A stretch of DNA of 13,959 bases from Alphaproteobacteria bacterium (GTDB taxonomy: Bacteria; Pseudomonadota; Alphaproteobacteria; VGEJ01). The position numbers and the translations under genes were made by a program. The stretch is from positions 1 to 13,959 of the forward strand of contig VGEJ01000035.1 in NCBI GenBank assembly GCA_016869335.1, given 5' to 3'. This document shows positions 1-6,652 of the stretch, piece after piece (positions within the stretch are counted from its first letter, which is position 1; every line of letters starts with the position of its first letter). The notes beneath the pieces are model-generated. The model was given only the letters and a program-made list of their open reading frames with translations. It did not search any database and was not told the origin of the DNA.

Positions 1-2
1 GC

Positions 3-809
3 ATCGAGCGCCGGCAGCGGGCGCGGGCGGTGGCCGTCGCCGGCAACGCCATCGAGACCCCGCGGCTCCTGCTCAACTCGGCGACCAACCGCTCGCCCGA
101 CGGGTTGGCCAATAGCTCCGGGCACCTCGGACGCCACTACATGCGCCACGTCATGGGCTATGTCTACGGCGTGTTCGGCCGCCCGGTGAACGCCCACCGG
201 GGCACGCCCTGCGCCGGCATCCTCGAAGACGAGCGCCCCCACGATCCGGCGCGTGGGTTCGCGGGCGGCTATGTCCTCGGCGCGATGGCGCTAAGCCTGC
301 CATCGTACGCCGCGTACCTGCGCCCCGCCGGCTGGGGCGCGGCCTTCGCCGCCGACGTCGAGGCCTACGGCTACGTGAGCGGGACCTTCGCAAACGGCGA
401 GGACATGCCGATGGCGGGCAACGCGATCGCCCTCCATCCGACCGAGCGGGACGGCTGGGGCCTGCCGATACCGCTGATCACGATCAACGAGCACCCCTGC
501 GACATCGCGCTGCGCAACCACGCGCTGAAAGCGGCCAGCGCCATCCAGGTCGCGGCCGGCGCGCAGCGCGTGATCGAGTGTCCGCCGATGCCGGGCTCGC
601 ACAACATGGGTACCGCGCGCATGAGCGCCACACCGCGCGATGGCGTGGTCGATGGTTGGGGCTGTTGCCACGATGTCCGCAACCTGTTCGTCTCCGATGG
701 CAGCGCCTTCCCGACCGCCGGCGGCGGCAACCCGACCTTGACGATTGTCGCGCTGGCGTTGCGCCAGGCCGGGCACATCGCCGAGCGGATGCGCCGAAAC
801 GAACTGTAG
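3..809 (+). CDS. GMC-family FAD oxidoreductase, C-terminal part (5' truncated by window edge)
   Basis: The open frame enters from the left edge, so the true start and the N-terminal FAD dinucleotide-binding fold are outside the window. The visible part opens with an AGNAIETPRLLLNS segment, the usual GMC 'GA..TP.LL..SG' block. It ends with the C-terminal GMC domain: GSHNMGTARM, then HDVRNLFVSDGSAFPT and GGGNPTLTIVALALR. In the family, the His (codon 600-602) and the Asn (codon 729-731) form the catalytic pair that oxidises an alcohol while FAD is reduced. The substrate could be a polyol, sugar, choline-like alcohol or sterol and cannot be told from this part. Such proteins often act with a gluconate-dehydrogenase-type small subunit or a cytochrome, but any partner would lie upstream. 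The GTG at position 30 is internal to the domain and is not the start. The family is certain, the substrate unknown. Confidence 0.93.
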   Translation: MERRQRARAVAVAGNAIETPRLLLNSATNRSPDGLANSSGHLGRHYMRHVMGYVYGVFGRPVNAHRGTPCAGILEDERPHDPARGFAGGYVLGAMALSLPSYAAYLRPAGWGAAFAADVEAYGYVSGTFANGEDMPMAGNAIALHPTERDGWGLPIPLITINEHPCDIALRNHALKAASAIQVAAGAQRVIECPPMPGSHNMGTARMSATPRDGVVDGWGCCHDVRNLFVSDGSAFPTAGGGNPTLTIVALALRQAGHIAERMRRNEL

Positions 810-823
810 CGACCCAAACGAGC

Positions 824-848
824 GCCGCGCTATGCCAAGATACGCGGC
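824..848 (+). terminator. Bulged hairpin after the GMC gene, possible weak terminator
   Basis: GCCGCG (824-829) pairs with CGCGGC (843-848) and TAT (831-833) with ATA (840-842), with one bulged C and loop GCCAAG. It sits 15 nt after the GMC stop. No T-run follows, so it is not a standard intrinsic terminator; it may slow or stop transcription or be chance pairing in GC-rich DNA. Confidence 0.25.
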
Positions 849-869
849 GACCGGGGTAGGGAGAGCGAG

Positions 870-1160
870 ATGCGTTGGCGCCTGCTGATCGTGCTGGCAC
901 TGCTTGGTGCGGTCGCCGGCCAGGTGGTGCTCAGGGACGACTTCGCCAGCCGCCTCAGCAGCGGCGAGATGGCACCGACCCAACTTATCGTCGATGGGGT
1001 CGACTCGAACAGCGCGCGCAGCGTCGTCGGCTATGTCCGCGCCGTGTGGAACGACTGGCTCATCCACTGGGCGCGCGGTCCGGGCAGCGATCTCGAGCCG
1101 CCGATCGCGCTCGTCGTGCTGGTGGTCGCGACGTGGCTGTTCCCCCGCCGGCTCTACTAG
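870..1160 (+). CDS. Small hypothetical membrane protein, 96 aa
   Basis: I recognise no family. Residues 4-18 are hydrophobic behind an RWR start and form a signal anchor or first membrane helix. A polar middle (about 20-77) follows, including the aromatic stretch NDWLIHWARG. A second hydrophobic helix spans about 79-91 (PPIALVVLVVATWLF), followed by a short basic tail RRLY. By the positive-inside rule both ends would be cytoplasmic, with the middle exposed outside. The ATG is preceded by a purine-rich GGGAGAGCGAG that serves as ribosome binding site. The gene lies 60 bp after the GMC oxidoreductase and could be cotranscribed with it, but a hairpin lies between them. It is probably a real gene, given the good RBS and coherent two-helix plan. 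No function is assigned. Confidence 0.6.
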   Translation: MRWRLLIVLALLGAVAGQVVLRDDFASRLSSGEMAPTQLIVDGVDSNSARSVVGYVRAVWNDWLIHWARGPGSDLEPPIALVVLVVATWLFPRRLY

Positions 1161-1179
1161 GGCGGAGCCCACTCTTAAG

Positions 1180-1208
1180 TTGCTACTCAAGATTACCCCG
1201 CATAGTAT
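1180..1208 (+). promoter_or_regulatory. Candidate sigma-70 promoter of the L,D-transpeptidase gene
   Basis: TTGCTA (1180-1185) and TAGTAT (1203-1208) are separated by 17 bp, each matching four of six consensus bases. The stretch from about 1171 to 1230 is AT-rich compared with the rest of the window. The expected transcription start near 1215 lies after the in-frame ATG at 1213, so the downstream ATG at 1237 with its AGGGG is the better start. Confidence 0.4.
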
Positions 1209-1236
1209 TGCGATGGCTGCGTTTATTAGGGGTGCG

Positions 1237-1788
1237 ATGTTGCGGCTGTGGCGCGGGGCGGCACTTGGTGCGGGGCTTTCCCTGGTCTGCGGGTTCCTTC
1301 CCGCGATTGCCGATCCAGTCCCCATCAAGGCCGACCGGGTCGTAGTCCTCAAGAAGGAGCGGACGCTCCTTCTCCTACGCGATGGCGCCGTGCTCGGGCG
1401 CTTCCGCATCGCCCTGGGATCGGCGCCGATCGGGCACAAGCTCCAGAGCGGCGATGGGCGGACCCCGGAGGGTCGCTATCTTCTGGACCAGCGCAATCCC
1501 GAGAGCGAGTTCCACCGCTCGATCCGCATCTCGTATCCGAATGAGGAAGATGAGGTGCGTGCTCGCGCCCGGCGCGTGTCGCCTGGCGGCCTGATCATGA
1601 TCCACGGCCTGCCGAAGGGCTACGACTCGATGGGGTCGGGTCACGCCGCCGAGGACTGGACCGACGGCTGCGTCGCCGTCAGTAACCCCGAGATGGACGA
1701 GATCTGGATGCGGGTCGATCTCGGCACGCCCATCGACCTCTTGCCCGATGCGACCCATCTCGCCGTGCCCGTCTCCGCCGATCTCTAG
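1237..1788 (+). CDS. L,D-transpeptidase (YkuD domain) family protein, exported
   Basis: This is a 183-residue YkuD-fold protein. YkuD enzymes cut or join peptidoglycan stem peptides in the periplasm through an active-site Cys. Residues 1-25 form a signal peptide: basic start, hydrophobic core, AIA-DP cleavage site. The fold follows with a strand 'VVLKKERTLLLLRDG' (about 36-50), GDGRTPEGRY (72-81), IMIHGL with His123, and WTDGCVAVSN with the catalytic Cys145. The usual S/T-H-G-C is T-D-G-C here, so one His of the motif is Asp; the same type occurs in a large group of YafK-like proteins. The family name therefore does not decide between crosslinking and peptidase activity. I chose the start at 1237 because AGGGG lies just upstream and a promoter fits. 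The ATG at 1213 would add eight residues. The gene appears monocistronic. Confidence 0.88.
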   Translation: MLRLWRGAALGAGLSLVCGFLPAIADPVPIKADRVVVLKKERTLLLLRDGAVLGRFRIALGSAPIGHKLQSGDGRTPEGRYLLDQRNPESEFHRSIRISYPNEEDEVRARARRVSPGGLIMIHGLPKGYDSMGSGHAAEDWTDGCVAVSNPEMDEIWMRVDLGTPIDLLPDATHLAVPVSADL

Positions 1789-1848
1789 GGCGTGCGGCAC
1801 GCTTTCCCCAACGGGCGGGCCGTGCGAAAATCGACGCCGCGAGAGGCC

Positions 1849-1859
1849 AGGAGGAGGAG
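1849..1859 (+). promoter_or_regulatory. Strong Shine-Dalgarno of the cupin gene
   Basis: AGGAGGAGGAG ends four bases before the ATG at 1864. It is the best ribosome binding site in the window and fixes the cupin start against upstream in-frame start codons such as the one near 1792. Confidence 0.75.
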
Positions 1860-1863
1860 TGGC

Positions 1864-2244
1864 ATGGCGAAGAAGGTTGAGATGTACAACTGGCGGACGC
1901 TCCCGACCGAGGAGGTGCGCAAGGGCGTCACGCGCAGCGGGTTCCGGGGCGAGCAGGTGTTGTTAGTGATGAATCGGCTCGAGCCCGGTATGGCTCTGAG
2001 CCCGCACCGCCACCCCTTCGAGCAGGTGCTCTACATCGTCGACGGTCGGGCCCATGTGCACGTCGATGAGCAGGTGTTCGAGGCCGGACCGGGCAGCGTA
2101 ATACGCATCCCACCAAACGCGCTGCACTATGCCGAGCCGATCGGCGACAAGACGGTGTGGAACCTCGACGTATTCTCGCCGATCCGCGCCGACTATCGCC
2201 ACCTGGTGAGCTACCAGGCCGAGGAGTTCGCCGAAACCGGTTGA
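1864..2244 (+). CDS. Single-domain cupin protein
   Basis: This is a 126-residue small beta-barrel protein with one cupin_2 domain. Motif 1 reads PHRHPFEQVLYIVDG, with His48, His50 and Glu53. Motif 2 reads GPGSVIRIPPNALHYAEP, with His88. Together they give the usual 3-His/1-Glu metal site. Small cupins of this shape include isomerases, dioxygenases, lyases for oligouronides and sensor-like proteins. The sequence does not separate these, and neither neighbour points to a pathway. There is no signal peptide, so it is cytoplasmic. Translation should be strong given the AGGAGGAGGAG just before the ATG. A 75-bp gap to the preceding transpeptidase gene carries no visible terminator. The family is certain and the role is unknown. 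Confidence 0.9.
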   Translation: MAKKVEMYNWRTLPTEEVRKGVTRSGFRGEQVLLVMNRLEPGMALSPHRHPFEQVLYIVDGRAHVHVDEQVFEAGPGSVIRIPPNALHYAEPIGDKTVWNLDVFSPIRADYRHLVSYQAEEFAETG

Positions 2245-2384
2245 TGCCCCGGCGCGACACTGTGATGTCCCGCTCCGCCCCGGTGTGAGGGCCGCTACTG
2301 TGGCTGGCGCCGTCGTGAAGGATACTCGTTTCTCTCCTGGGGACGGAGCGCATCTCGACTATGCGCCGTGGGGACACAGCACCG

Positions 2385-2597
2385 ATGGCTACGTATCGCG
2401 ACTATCACGTCGACCTCGCGCGCAATCTGATAGCGACGCTCGGCGCGCGCCATGCCATTCACGCCGCCGAGAAGTTCGGCTGGTATGGCGTCACCCAAGC
2501 GATCGCGGACATGGACAAAGCGAGCCCAGCCGTGGACCTCGAGGCAACCCTTGCGGGCGCCACAGCAACCCTCGAGGACACTCTCGGTCGGGCCTGA
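2385..2597 (+). CDS. Small hypothetical protein, 70 aa
   Basis: I do not recognise this protein. It begins MATYRDYHVDLARNLIATLG and is soluble and alpha-helical in character, with no hydrophobic segment and no Cys pair. Residues 1-50 look well ordered (HAIHAAEKFGWYGVTQAIADMD), and the tail is Ala/Thr-rich. An in-frame ATG at 2361 would add eight residues. The GGGGA near 2371 favours the ATG at 2385, although it is only a weak RBS. The gene sits alone between the cupin and the methyltransferase, 49 bp before the latter's GTG, and could be its first cistron. Random frames in GC-rich DNA can be this long, but the composition here is less Arg/Ala/Pro-biased than the shadow frames around it, which supports a real gene. 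Confidence 0.5.
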   Translation: MATYRDYHVDLARNLIATLGARHAIHAAEKFGWYGVTQAIADMDKASPAVDLEATLAGATATLEDTLGRA

Positions 2598-2646
2598 TCG
2601 GAATCCGCACCGCCACGCCGCGCGCGGTTGGCGGGCGGCGTGCGCC

Positions 2647-3438
2647 GTGAGCGAGCACCCGCGCCCGCTGCCGGCGCTTCACTGGGATGCCGACCGCTAC
2701 GCGCGAGACGCACGCTTCGTCGCCGACATGGCCGGCCCGGTGGTGGCGCTGTTGGCGCCGCAGCCCGGCGAACGCATTCTCGACCTCGGGTGCGGCGATG
2801 GCGCGCTCGCGGCACAGCTCGTGGCGGCGGGGGCGCGGGTCGTCGGCGTCGACTCGGCGCCCGAGATGGTCACGGCGGCGCGCCAACGCGGCATCGATGC
2901 CCACCTCGTCAACGGCGAGGCACTGACCTTCCTGGCCGAGTTCGATGCCGTGTTCTCGAACGCCGCGCTGCACTGGATGCAGCGGCCTGTCGCCGTGATC
3001 GAGGGGGTGCGGCAGGCGCTGCGACCGGGCGGGCGCTTCGTCGCCGAGCTCGGTGGGGAAGGCAACATCGCGACGATCGTCGCCGCCCTCTCGGCGGCAC
3101 TGACGGCGCGCGGAGTTGAGCCCTCATCGGCCCTGCCATGGTACTTCCCGAGCAGCGCCACCTACCGCGCGCTGCTCGAGGCGGCGGGCTTCGCCGTCAG
3201 CGAGATCGCGCTCCATCGCCGGCCGACACCGGTCGCCGCCGGCGCCACCGGCTGGCTCGACACCTTTGCCGGCGGCATCTTCGCGGTTCTGCCCGAGGGC
3301 GAGCGCGCCACCGCGCGAGCAGAAGTGATCGCGTGCATCGCGCCATCCCGCCCAGCCTCCGAGGGACCCTGGATGGCCGACTACGTCCGCTTGCGCTTCC
3401 GCGCCGTCTTGCCAGACGCCGCCGCCTCGCCTAGTTGA
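2647..3438 (+). CDS. Class I SAM-dependent methyltransferase
   Basis: This is a 263-residue Rossmann-fold methyltransferase of the Methyltransf_11/25 type, resembling trans-aconitate 2-methyltransferase in layout. Motif I is ILDLGCGDG (44-52). The acidic residue binding the SAM ribose is Asp69 in VVGVDSAPEM. The post-II region FDAVFSNAALHWM (99-111) and the LRPGGRFVAEL loop (125-135) are typical. The C-terminal part, which sets the acceptor, has no recognisable signature, so the substrate is unknown. It is expected in the cytoplasm. I chose the GTG at 2647 because it gives a normal N-terminus (SEHPRPLPALHWDADRY) just before the domain. The RBS is weak (GGCGGGCGGCG). The frame is open further upstream but overlaps the small gene before it. 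The stop lies 32 bp before the bolA start, so the two may be cotranscribed. Confidence 0.9.
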   Translation: MSEHPRPLPALHWDADRYARDARFVADMAGPVVALLAPQPGERILDLGCGDGALAAQLVAAGARVVGVDSAPEMVTAARQRGIDAHLVNGEALTFLAEFDAVFSNAALHWMQRPVAVIEGVRQALRPGGRFVAELGGEGNIATIVAALSAALTARGVEPSSALPWYFPSSATYRALLEAAGFAVSEIALHRRPTPVAAGATGWLDTFAGGIFAVLPEGERATARAEVIACIAPSRPASEGPWMADYVRLRFRAVLPDAAASPS

Positions 3439-3459
3439 GTCATGCCACGCTTTCGCGAC

Positions 3460-3464
3460 AGGAG
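3460..3464 (+). promoter_or_regulatory. Shine-Dalgarno fixing the GTG start of bolA
   Basis: AGGAG lies six bases before GTG 3471. Translation from this GTG gives a protein that aligns from its first residues with E. coli BolA, whereas the open frame further upstream has no such support. Confidence 0.6.
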
Positions 3465-3470
3465 CAGGCC

Positions 3471-3794
3471 GTGAGCATCGCGCGCATCATCGAAGGCAAG
3501 GTCCGGCAGGCGTTTGCGCCAAGCCATCTCGCCGTGATCAACGAGAGCCACCGTCACAACGTGCCGCCCGGCTCCGAGACCCATTTCAAGCTCGTCATCG
3601 TGGCCCAGGGGTTTGCCGCCCAGAGCCGGGTTCAGCGTCACCAGGCGGTGAACCGGGTGCTGGCCGAGGAGCTACGGGGCGGCGTCCATGCCCTCTCGCT
3701 GCAGACCATGACGCCGCAGGAGTGGACGGCGAGCCGGGGCAGCGTGCTCGCCTCGCCCGAGTGTCGCGGCGGCAGCAAGGCCGCGCGCCGTTAG
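3471..3794 (+). CDS. bolA: BolA family protein
   Basis: This is a 107-residue protein that matches E. coli BolA (105 aa) along nearly its whole length from memory. It has ESHRHNVPPGSETHFKLVIV (25-44), then QRHQAVNRVLAEEL (55-68), GGVHALSLQTMTPQEW (70-85) and a C-terminal SVLASPECRGG. BolA proteins have a KH-like class II fold. They pair with monothiol glutaredoxins through a shared [2Fe-2S] cluster and affect iron handling, cell shape and stress responses. The conserved His in the THFKLVIV stretch is present, as is the Cys near the C-terminus. The start is a GTG with AGGAG six bases upstream. No monothiol glutaredoxin gene is next to it. The preceding methyltransferase ends 32 bp upstream, so shared transcription is possible. 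This is the best taxonomic clue in the window, favouring Proteobacteria. Confidence 0.96.
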   Translation: MSIARIIEGKVRQAFAPSHLAVINESHRHNVPPGSETHFKLVIVAQGFAAQSRVQRHQAVNRVLAEELRGGVHALSLQTMTPQEWTASRGSVLASPECRGGSKAARR

Positions 3795-3804
3795 GGGACG
3801 CGGA

Positions 3805-3832
3805 AGCGGCTTCGATGCTAAGTTCAGCCGCT
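3805..3832. repeat. 7-bp inverted repeat in the bolA-dioxygenase gap
   Basis: AGCGGCT (3805-3811) and AGCCGCT (3826-3832) are reverse complements separated by 14 bases, in the 61-bp gap after bolA. There is no T-run. It could be a weak terminator hairpin for bolA or an operator for the downstream unit, but chance is also possible. Confidence 0.25.
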
Positions 3833-3855
3833 GCAAATCGGCCAAGGAGCTCCCT

Positions 3856-4818
3856 ATGACACCGGAGCAAGTTCTGGCTACGCCACCGCGGCTGTTGTCA
3901 CAGGCGCAGCGCGAGTTCTATTTCACGAACGGCTACCTGCTCGTCGAGGCGCTTGTCCCCGCCGAGGTCCTGGCGCGCGTGCGCGAGGTTACCGCCGCGA
4001 TGGTCGAGCGGAGCCGCGGGCTCACCCGGTCGGACGCCATCTTCGACCTCGAGCCCGGCCACTCCGCGTCAACTCCACGCCTCCGCCGGCTGTCGAGCCC
4101 GGCTGAGCACGACTCCGCCTATTGGGACTTCGCGCGCGGCATCGTCGCCGATGTCGCCGCCGACCTCGTCGGCGCGGACGTCAAGTTCCATCACTCGAAG
4201 CTCAATTTCAAATGGTCGGGCGGCGGCGAGGAGGTGAAGTGGCACCAGGACATCCAGTACTGGCCGCACACCAACTACAGCCCGCTCACCATCGGCGCAT
4301 ACCTTGAGGACGTCGGCCCGGAGCAAGCGCCACTGGCGGTCATTCCGGGAAGCCACCTCGGTGAGCTGTTCGATGAGTACAACGGCAGGGGCGACTGGGT
4401 CGGCTGCCTCGCCGATGCGGACGCAGCCAAGCTCGACGTGAGCCGCGCTGCCTACCTCATGGGGCCGGCCGGCTCGTTGACGATCCACAACTGCCGCACG
4501 GTGCACGGCTCCAAGCCCAACCTGTCGGCGCGCGGGCGGCCGCTGCTGCTGAACGTCTACTCGGCGGCGGACGCGTTCGCGTACACCGCGAACCCGCTGC
4601 CCAGCCGCTACGAGGGCATGGTGGTGCGGGGCAAGCCGGCGCGCTGGGCCCGCCACGACCCGCGGCCGTGCCTGGTTCCGCCCGACTGGTCGGGCAGCTA
4701 CACTTCGCTGTTCGCGTTGCAGCAGGAGGAGAGCTGGGATCAGGACCAACTCGCGACCGTAGCCAAGCAGCACGAGGCCATCCGCCAGCGGGTGCAGCCG
4801 ACCGGCGCGGACATGTGA
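3856..4818 (+). CDS. Phytanoyl-CoA dioxygenase (PhyH) family Fe(II)/2-oxoglutarate oxygenase
   Basis: This is a 320-residue enzyme of the PhyH family, which includes ectoine hydroxylase and many tailoring oxygenases. They hydroxylate an unactivated carbon while decarboxylating 2-oxoglutarate to succinate. The N-terminal SQAQREFYFTNGYLLVEALV (15-34) is the usual PhyH opening. The iron triad is visible: His130 and Asp132 in KWHQDIQYWPHT, and His217 in CRTVHGSKPNLS. Arg226 or Arg228 just after is placed to bind 2-oxoglutarate. EDVGPEQAPLAVIPGSHLG (151-169) is the conserved loop before the lid. AAGGAG lies six bases before the ATG. The gene leads a tight unit with the creatininase-like gene (13-bp gap) and the broken MetE-like gene. 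That suggests one pathway on a small nitrogen- or sulfur-containing molecule, but the substrate is unknown. Confidence 0.93.
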   Translation: MTPEQVLATPPRLLSQAQREFYFTNGYLLVEALVPAEVLARVREVTAAMVERSRGLTRSDAIFDLEPGHSASTPRLRRLSSPAEHDSAYWDFARGIVADVAADLVGADVKFHHSKLNFKWSGGGEEVKWHQDIQYWPHTNYSPLTIGAYLEDVGPEQAPLAVIPGSHLGELFDEYNGRGDWVGCLADADAAKLDVSRAAYLMGPAGSLTIHNCRTVHGSKPNLSARGRPLLLNVYSAADAFAYTANPLPSRYEGMVVRGKPARWARHDPRPCLVPPDWSGSYTSLFALQQEESWDQDQLATVAKQHEAIRQRVQPTGADM

Positions 4819-4831
4819 GGCGAGGCCAGCG

Positions 4832-5590
4832 ATGACAAGAGCCGTGCGCTTCGAGGAGCTCAATACCGGCGACTTCGAGGCCGGCAACTTCGACAAAGTG
4901 CTGATGCCGATCGGCTCGTGCGAAAGCCACGGCGACCACCTCCCCTTCGGTACCGACGCCATGGTCGCGCACGATCTGGCGCTTGCCGTGGCCGAGCGGG
5001 TCGAGCGCACCATGGTGCTGCCGCCGACGTGGTTCGGCATGAGCCTGCACTACCGGCACAAGCCGATGTCGGTCTCGGTGACGAACGACACCAACATCCG
5101 CGTCTATCGGGAGATCCTGGATTCGGTGATCCACTGGGGCTTCAAGAAGATCCTGGTGATCAACGGCCACGACGGCAATATCCCGTGTATCGACGTCGCG
5201 GCACAGGACATCAAGATCAAGTATCCCCAGGTCGGCATCGCCGTGCTCGAGGCGTGGTGGATCATGGGCGCCGCGCTGGTGCCCAAGACGCTGTGGGACA
5301 AGTACGACGGCTACGGACACGGTGGCGAGATGGAAACCTCGCTCGGCATGGCGTTCATGCGCGGGCTCGCCAACCCCAACCGAGCCCGCGGCATGATCGA
5401 CAGGAAGGACCCGTTCATCCGCGAGTTCTGGAACTACGAGGAACTCACCGACCACGGCGCCACCGGTAACGCCTCGCTGTCGACCCGCGACAAGGGCGAG
5501 ACCTTCCGCACCGCCCTGATCGACTACGTCGTAGCGTTCCTCAAGCGCAAGGACGCCGAGGGCTGGGTGATATCTCGCCGCGAGGCGTGA
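4832..5590 (+). CDS. Creatininase superfamily amidohydrolase
   Basis: This is a 252-residue metal-dependent hydrolase of the creatininase family. The group includes creatininase, a formamidopyrimidine deformylase and the mycofactocin peptidase MftE. The metal-binding opening reads MPIGSCESHGDHLPFGTDAM, with Glu31, His33 and Asp42. The middle motif is NGHDGN with His113. The late motif is GHGGEMETS with Glu166. True creatininases usually have a Glu two residues after this His (NGHYEN type); here it is Gly, so hydrolysis of creatinine itself is unlikely. The amide or cyclic amide substrate is unknown. No signal peptide is seen. It starts 13 bp after the dioxygenase stop with GAGG upstream, so the two are almost surely cotranscribed. 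The next gene, MetE-like, begins 28 bp later. Confidence 0.92.
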   Translation: MTRAVRFEELNTGDFEAGNFDKVLMPIGSCESHGDHLPFGTDAMVAHDLALAVAERVERTMVLPPTWFGMSLHYRHKPMSVSVTNDTNIRVYREILDSVIHWGFKKILVINGHDGNIPCIDVAAQDIKIKYPQVGIAVLEAWWIMGAALVPKTLWDKYDGYGHGGEMETSLGMAFMRGLANPNRARGMIDRKDPFIREFWNYEELTDHGATGNASLSTRDKGETFRTALIDYVVAFLKRKDAEGWVISRREA

Positions 5591-5618
5591 GCGCGCCGGC
5601 GGCTGCGAGGCGCGGCGC

Positions 5619-6652
5619 ATGAACCTGCCGTTGCTGCCGACCACGCTCGTCGGCAGCTACCCGCAGCCCGAATGGCTCATCGACCGAGGGGCGCTGCTCG
5701 CGCAGAGCCCCGCGAGCGTGCGCGCGCCCGAGCTGTGGCGGGTTCCTGCTCACGAACGCAGCGCGGCGCAGGACGACGCGGTCGTCCTGGCACTGCATGA
5801 CCAAGAGCCCACCGGTCTGACCATCGTGGGCGATGGCGAGGCGCGGCGCGAGAGTGCTTCACCAGCTTCGCCACGGCACCGAAAGGCATCGACGCCAACC
5901 GCCCAGGGCTCGTTCGGAGCCGTACCGGCAAGCTCATCGCGGTGCCGCGCGTGGTCGCGTCGATCCGCCGTCCTGCGGCGGTCGACCTCGAGGAGGTCGC
6001 GTTCGTACGCCGCCACACGAACCGCCCTATCAAGATCACGGTGCCAGGCCCGTTCGCCCTGGCCAAGCTCGCCCTCGATGAGCACTACCAGGACTTTGAG
6101 GCGCTCGTGCAGGCCTGCGCCGGCGCCGTCAACGATGAGTTGCGTGAGGTGAAGGCCGCCGGCGCCGACATCGTCCAGATCGATAAGCCCTATCTCTAGG
6201 CCTTTCCCGCGCGGGCGGGGCGCCACGGCGTCGCGGGTATCGACCGGGCGCTCGCCGGCATCGCGCCGCCCACCGTGGTGCATCTCTGTTTCGGCTATGC
6301 CTACTCCGTGAAGGTGAAGCCCGCCGGCTACTCCTTCCTGCCGCAGCTTGCCGACTGCCGCGCAACTGTCGTCTCGATCGAGGCGGCGCAGCCGGGCCTC
6401 GATCCCGCGGTGCTCGCCATGCTCCGTGGGAAGCACGTCATGTTCGGGGCGCTCGACCTCGGTACCGAGGCGGTCGAGACGCCGGCGCGGGTCGCCGCGC
6501 GCCTCCGCGGGGCGCTCCGCCATGTCCCGCTCGACCATCTCTGGGTCGCGCCCGACTGCGGCATGAGGTACCTACCCCGCCACGTCGCGTTCGCCAAGCT
6601 TCAAGCGATGGCGGCCGGGGCCGCCATCGTGCGCCAGGCGTTGGCCCAGCGC
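5619..6652 (+). pseudogene. Broken core-MetE-like cobalamin-independent methionine synthase homologue
   Basis: The frame starts LPTTLVGSYPQPEWLIDRG and reaches TIVGDGEARRES, typical of short MetE C-domain proteins. Family sequence then resumes one frame over at 5858 (FTSFATAPKGID), which implies loss of one base near 5853-5857. The resumed frame holds IKITVPGPFALAKLAL and VQIDKPYL, then a TAG (6197-6199) where homologues usually have Gln. It continues in frame with VVHLCFGYAYSVKVKP, VVSIEAAQPGLD and WVAPDCGMRYLPRHVAFAKL. All four zinc ligands are kept: His 6281, Cys 6287, Glu 6380, Cys 6557 (codon starts). The Glu of the DEP motif is Lys (6185-6187). The frame lacks its own stop and runs into the antisense of the next gene. 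Rebuilt length is about 340 aa, as for core MetE. This is third in the dioxygenase-creatininase unit. The frameshift alone could be a sequencing error; the full set of lesions points to decay. Confidence 0.88.
6606..6629. repeat. Perfect 24-bp palindrome at the convergent gene junction
   Basis: CGATGGCGGCC (6606-6616) and GGCCGCCATCG (6619-6629) are exact reverse complements with two bases between. It lies at the end of MetE homology and 24 bp past the stop of the convergent dehydrogenase gene. It may act as a two-way terminator hairpin without T-runs, or simply reflect the Ala/Ala coding sequence (AMAAGAAIV). Confidence 0.4.

Noticed and set aside
4069..5644. Long - strand frames opposite the dioxygenase and creatininase-like genes
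   Set aside because: Both + strand genes have full catalytic motifs; the opposite frames have none.
6197..6199. In-frame TAG read as pyrrolysine in a methyltransferase
   Set aside because: Homologues of this core-MetE type have Gln here, a frameshift and other lesions are also present, and no pyl genes are in the window. Decay is simpler.
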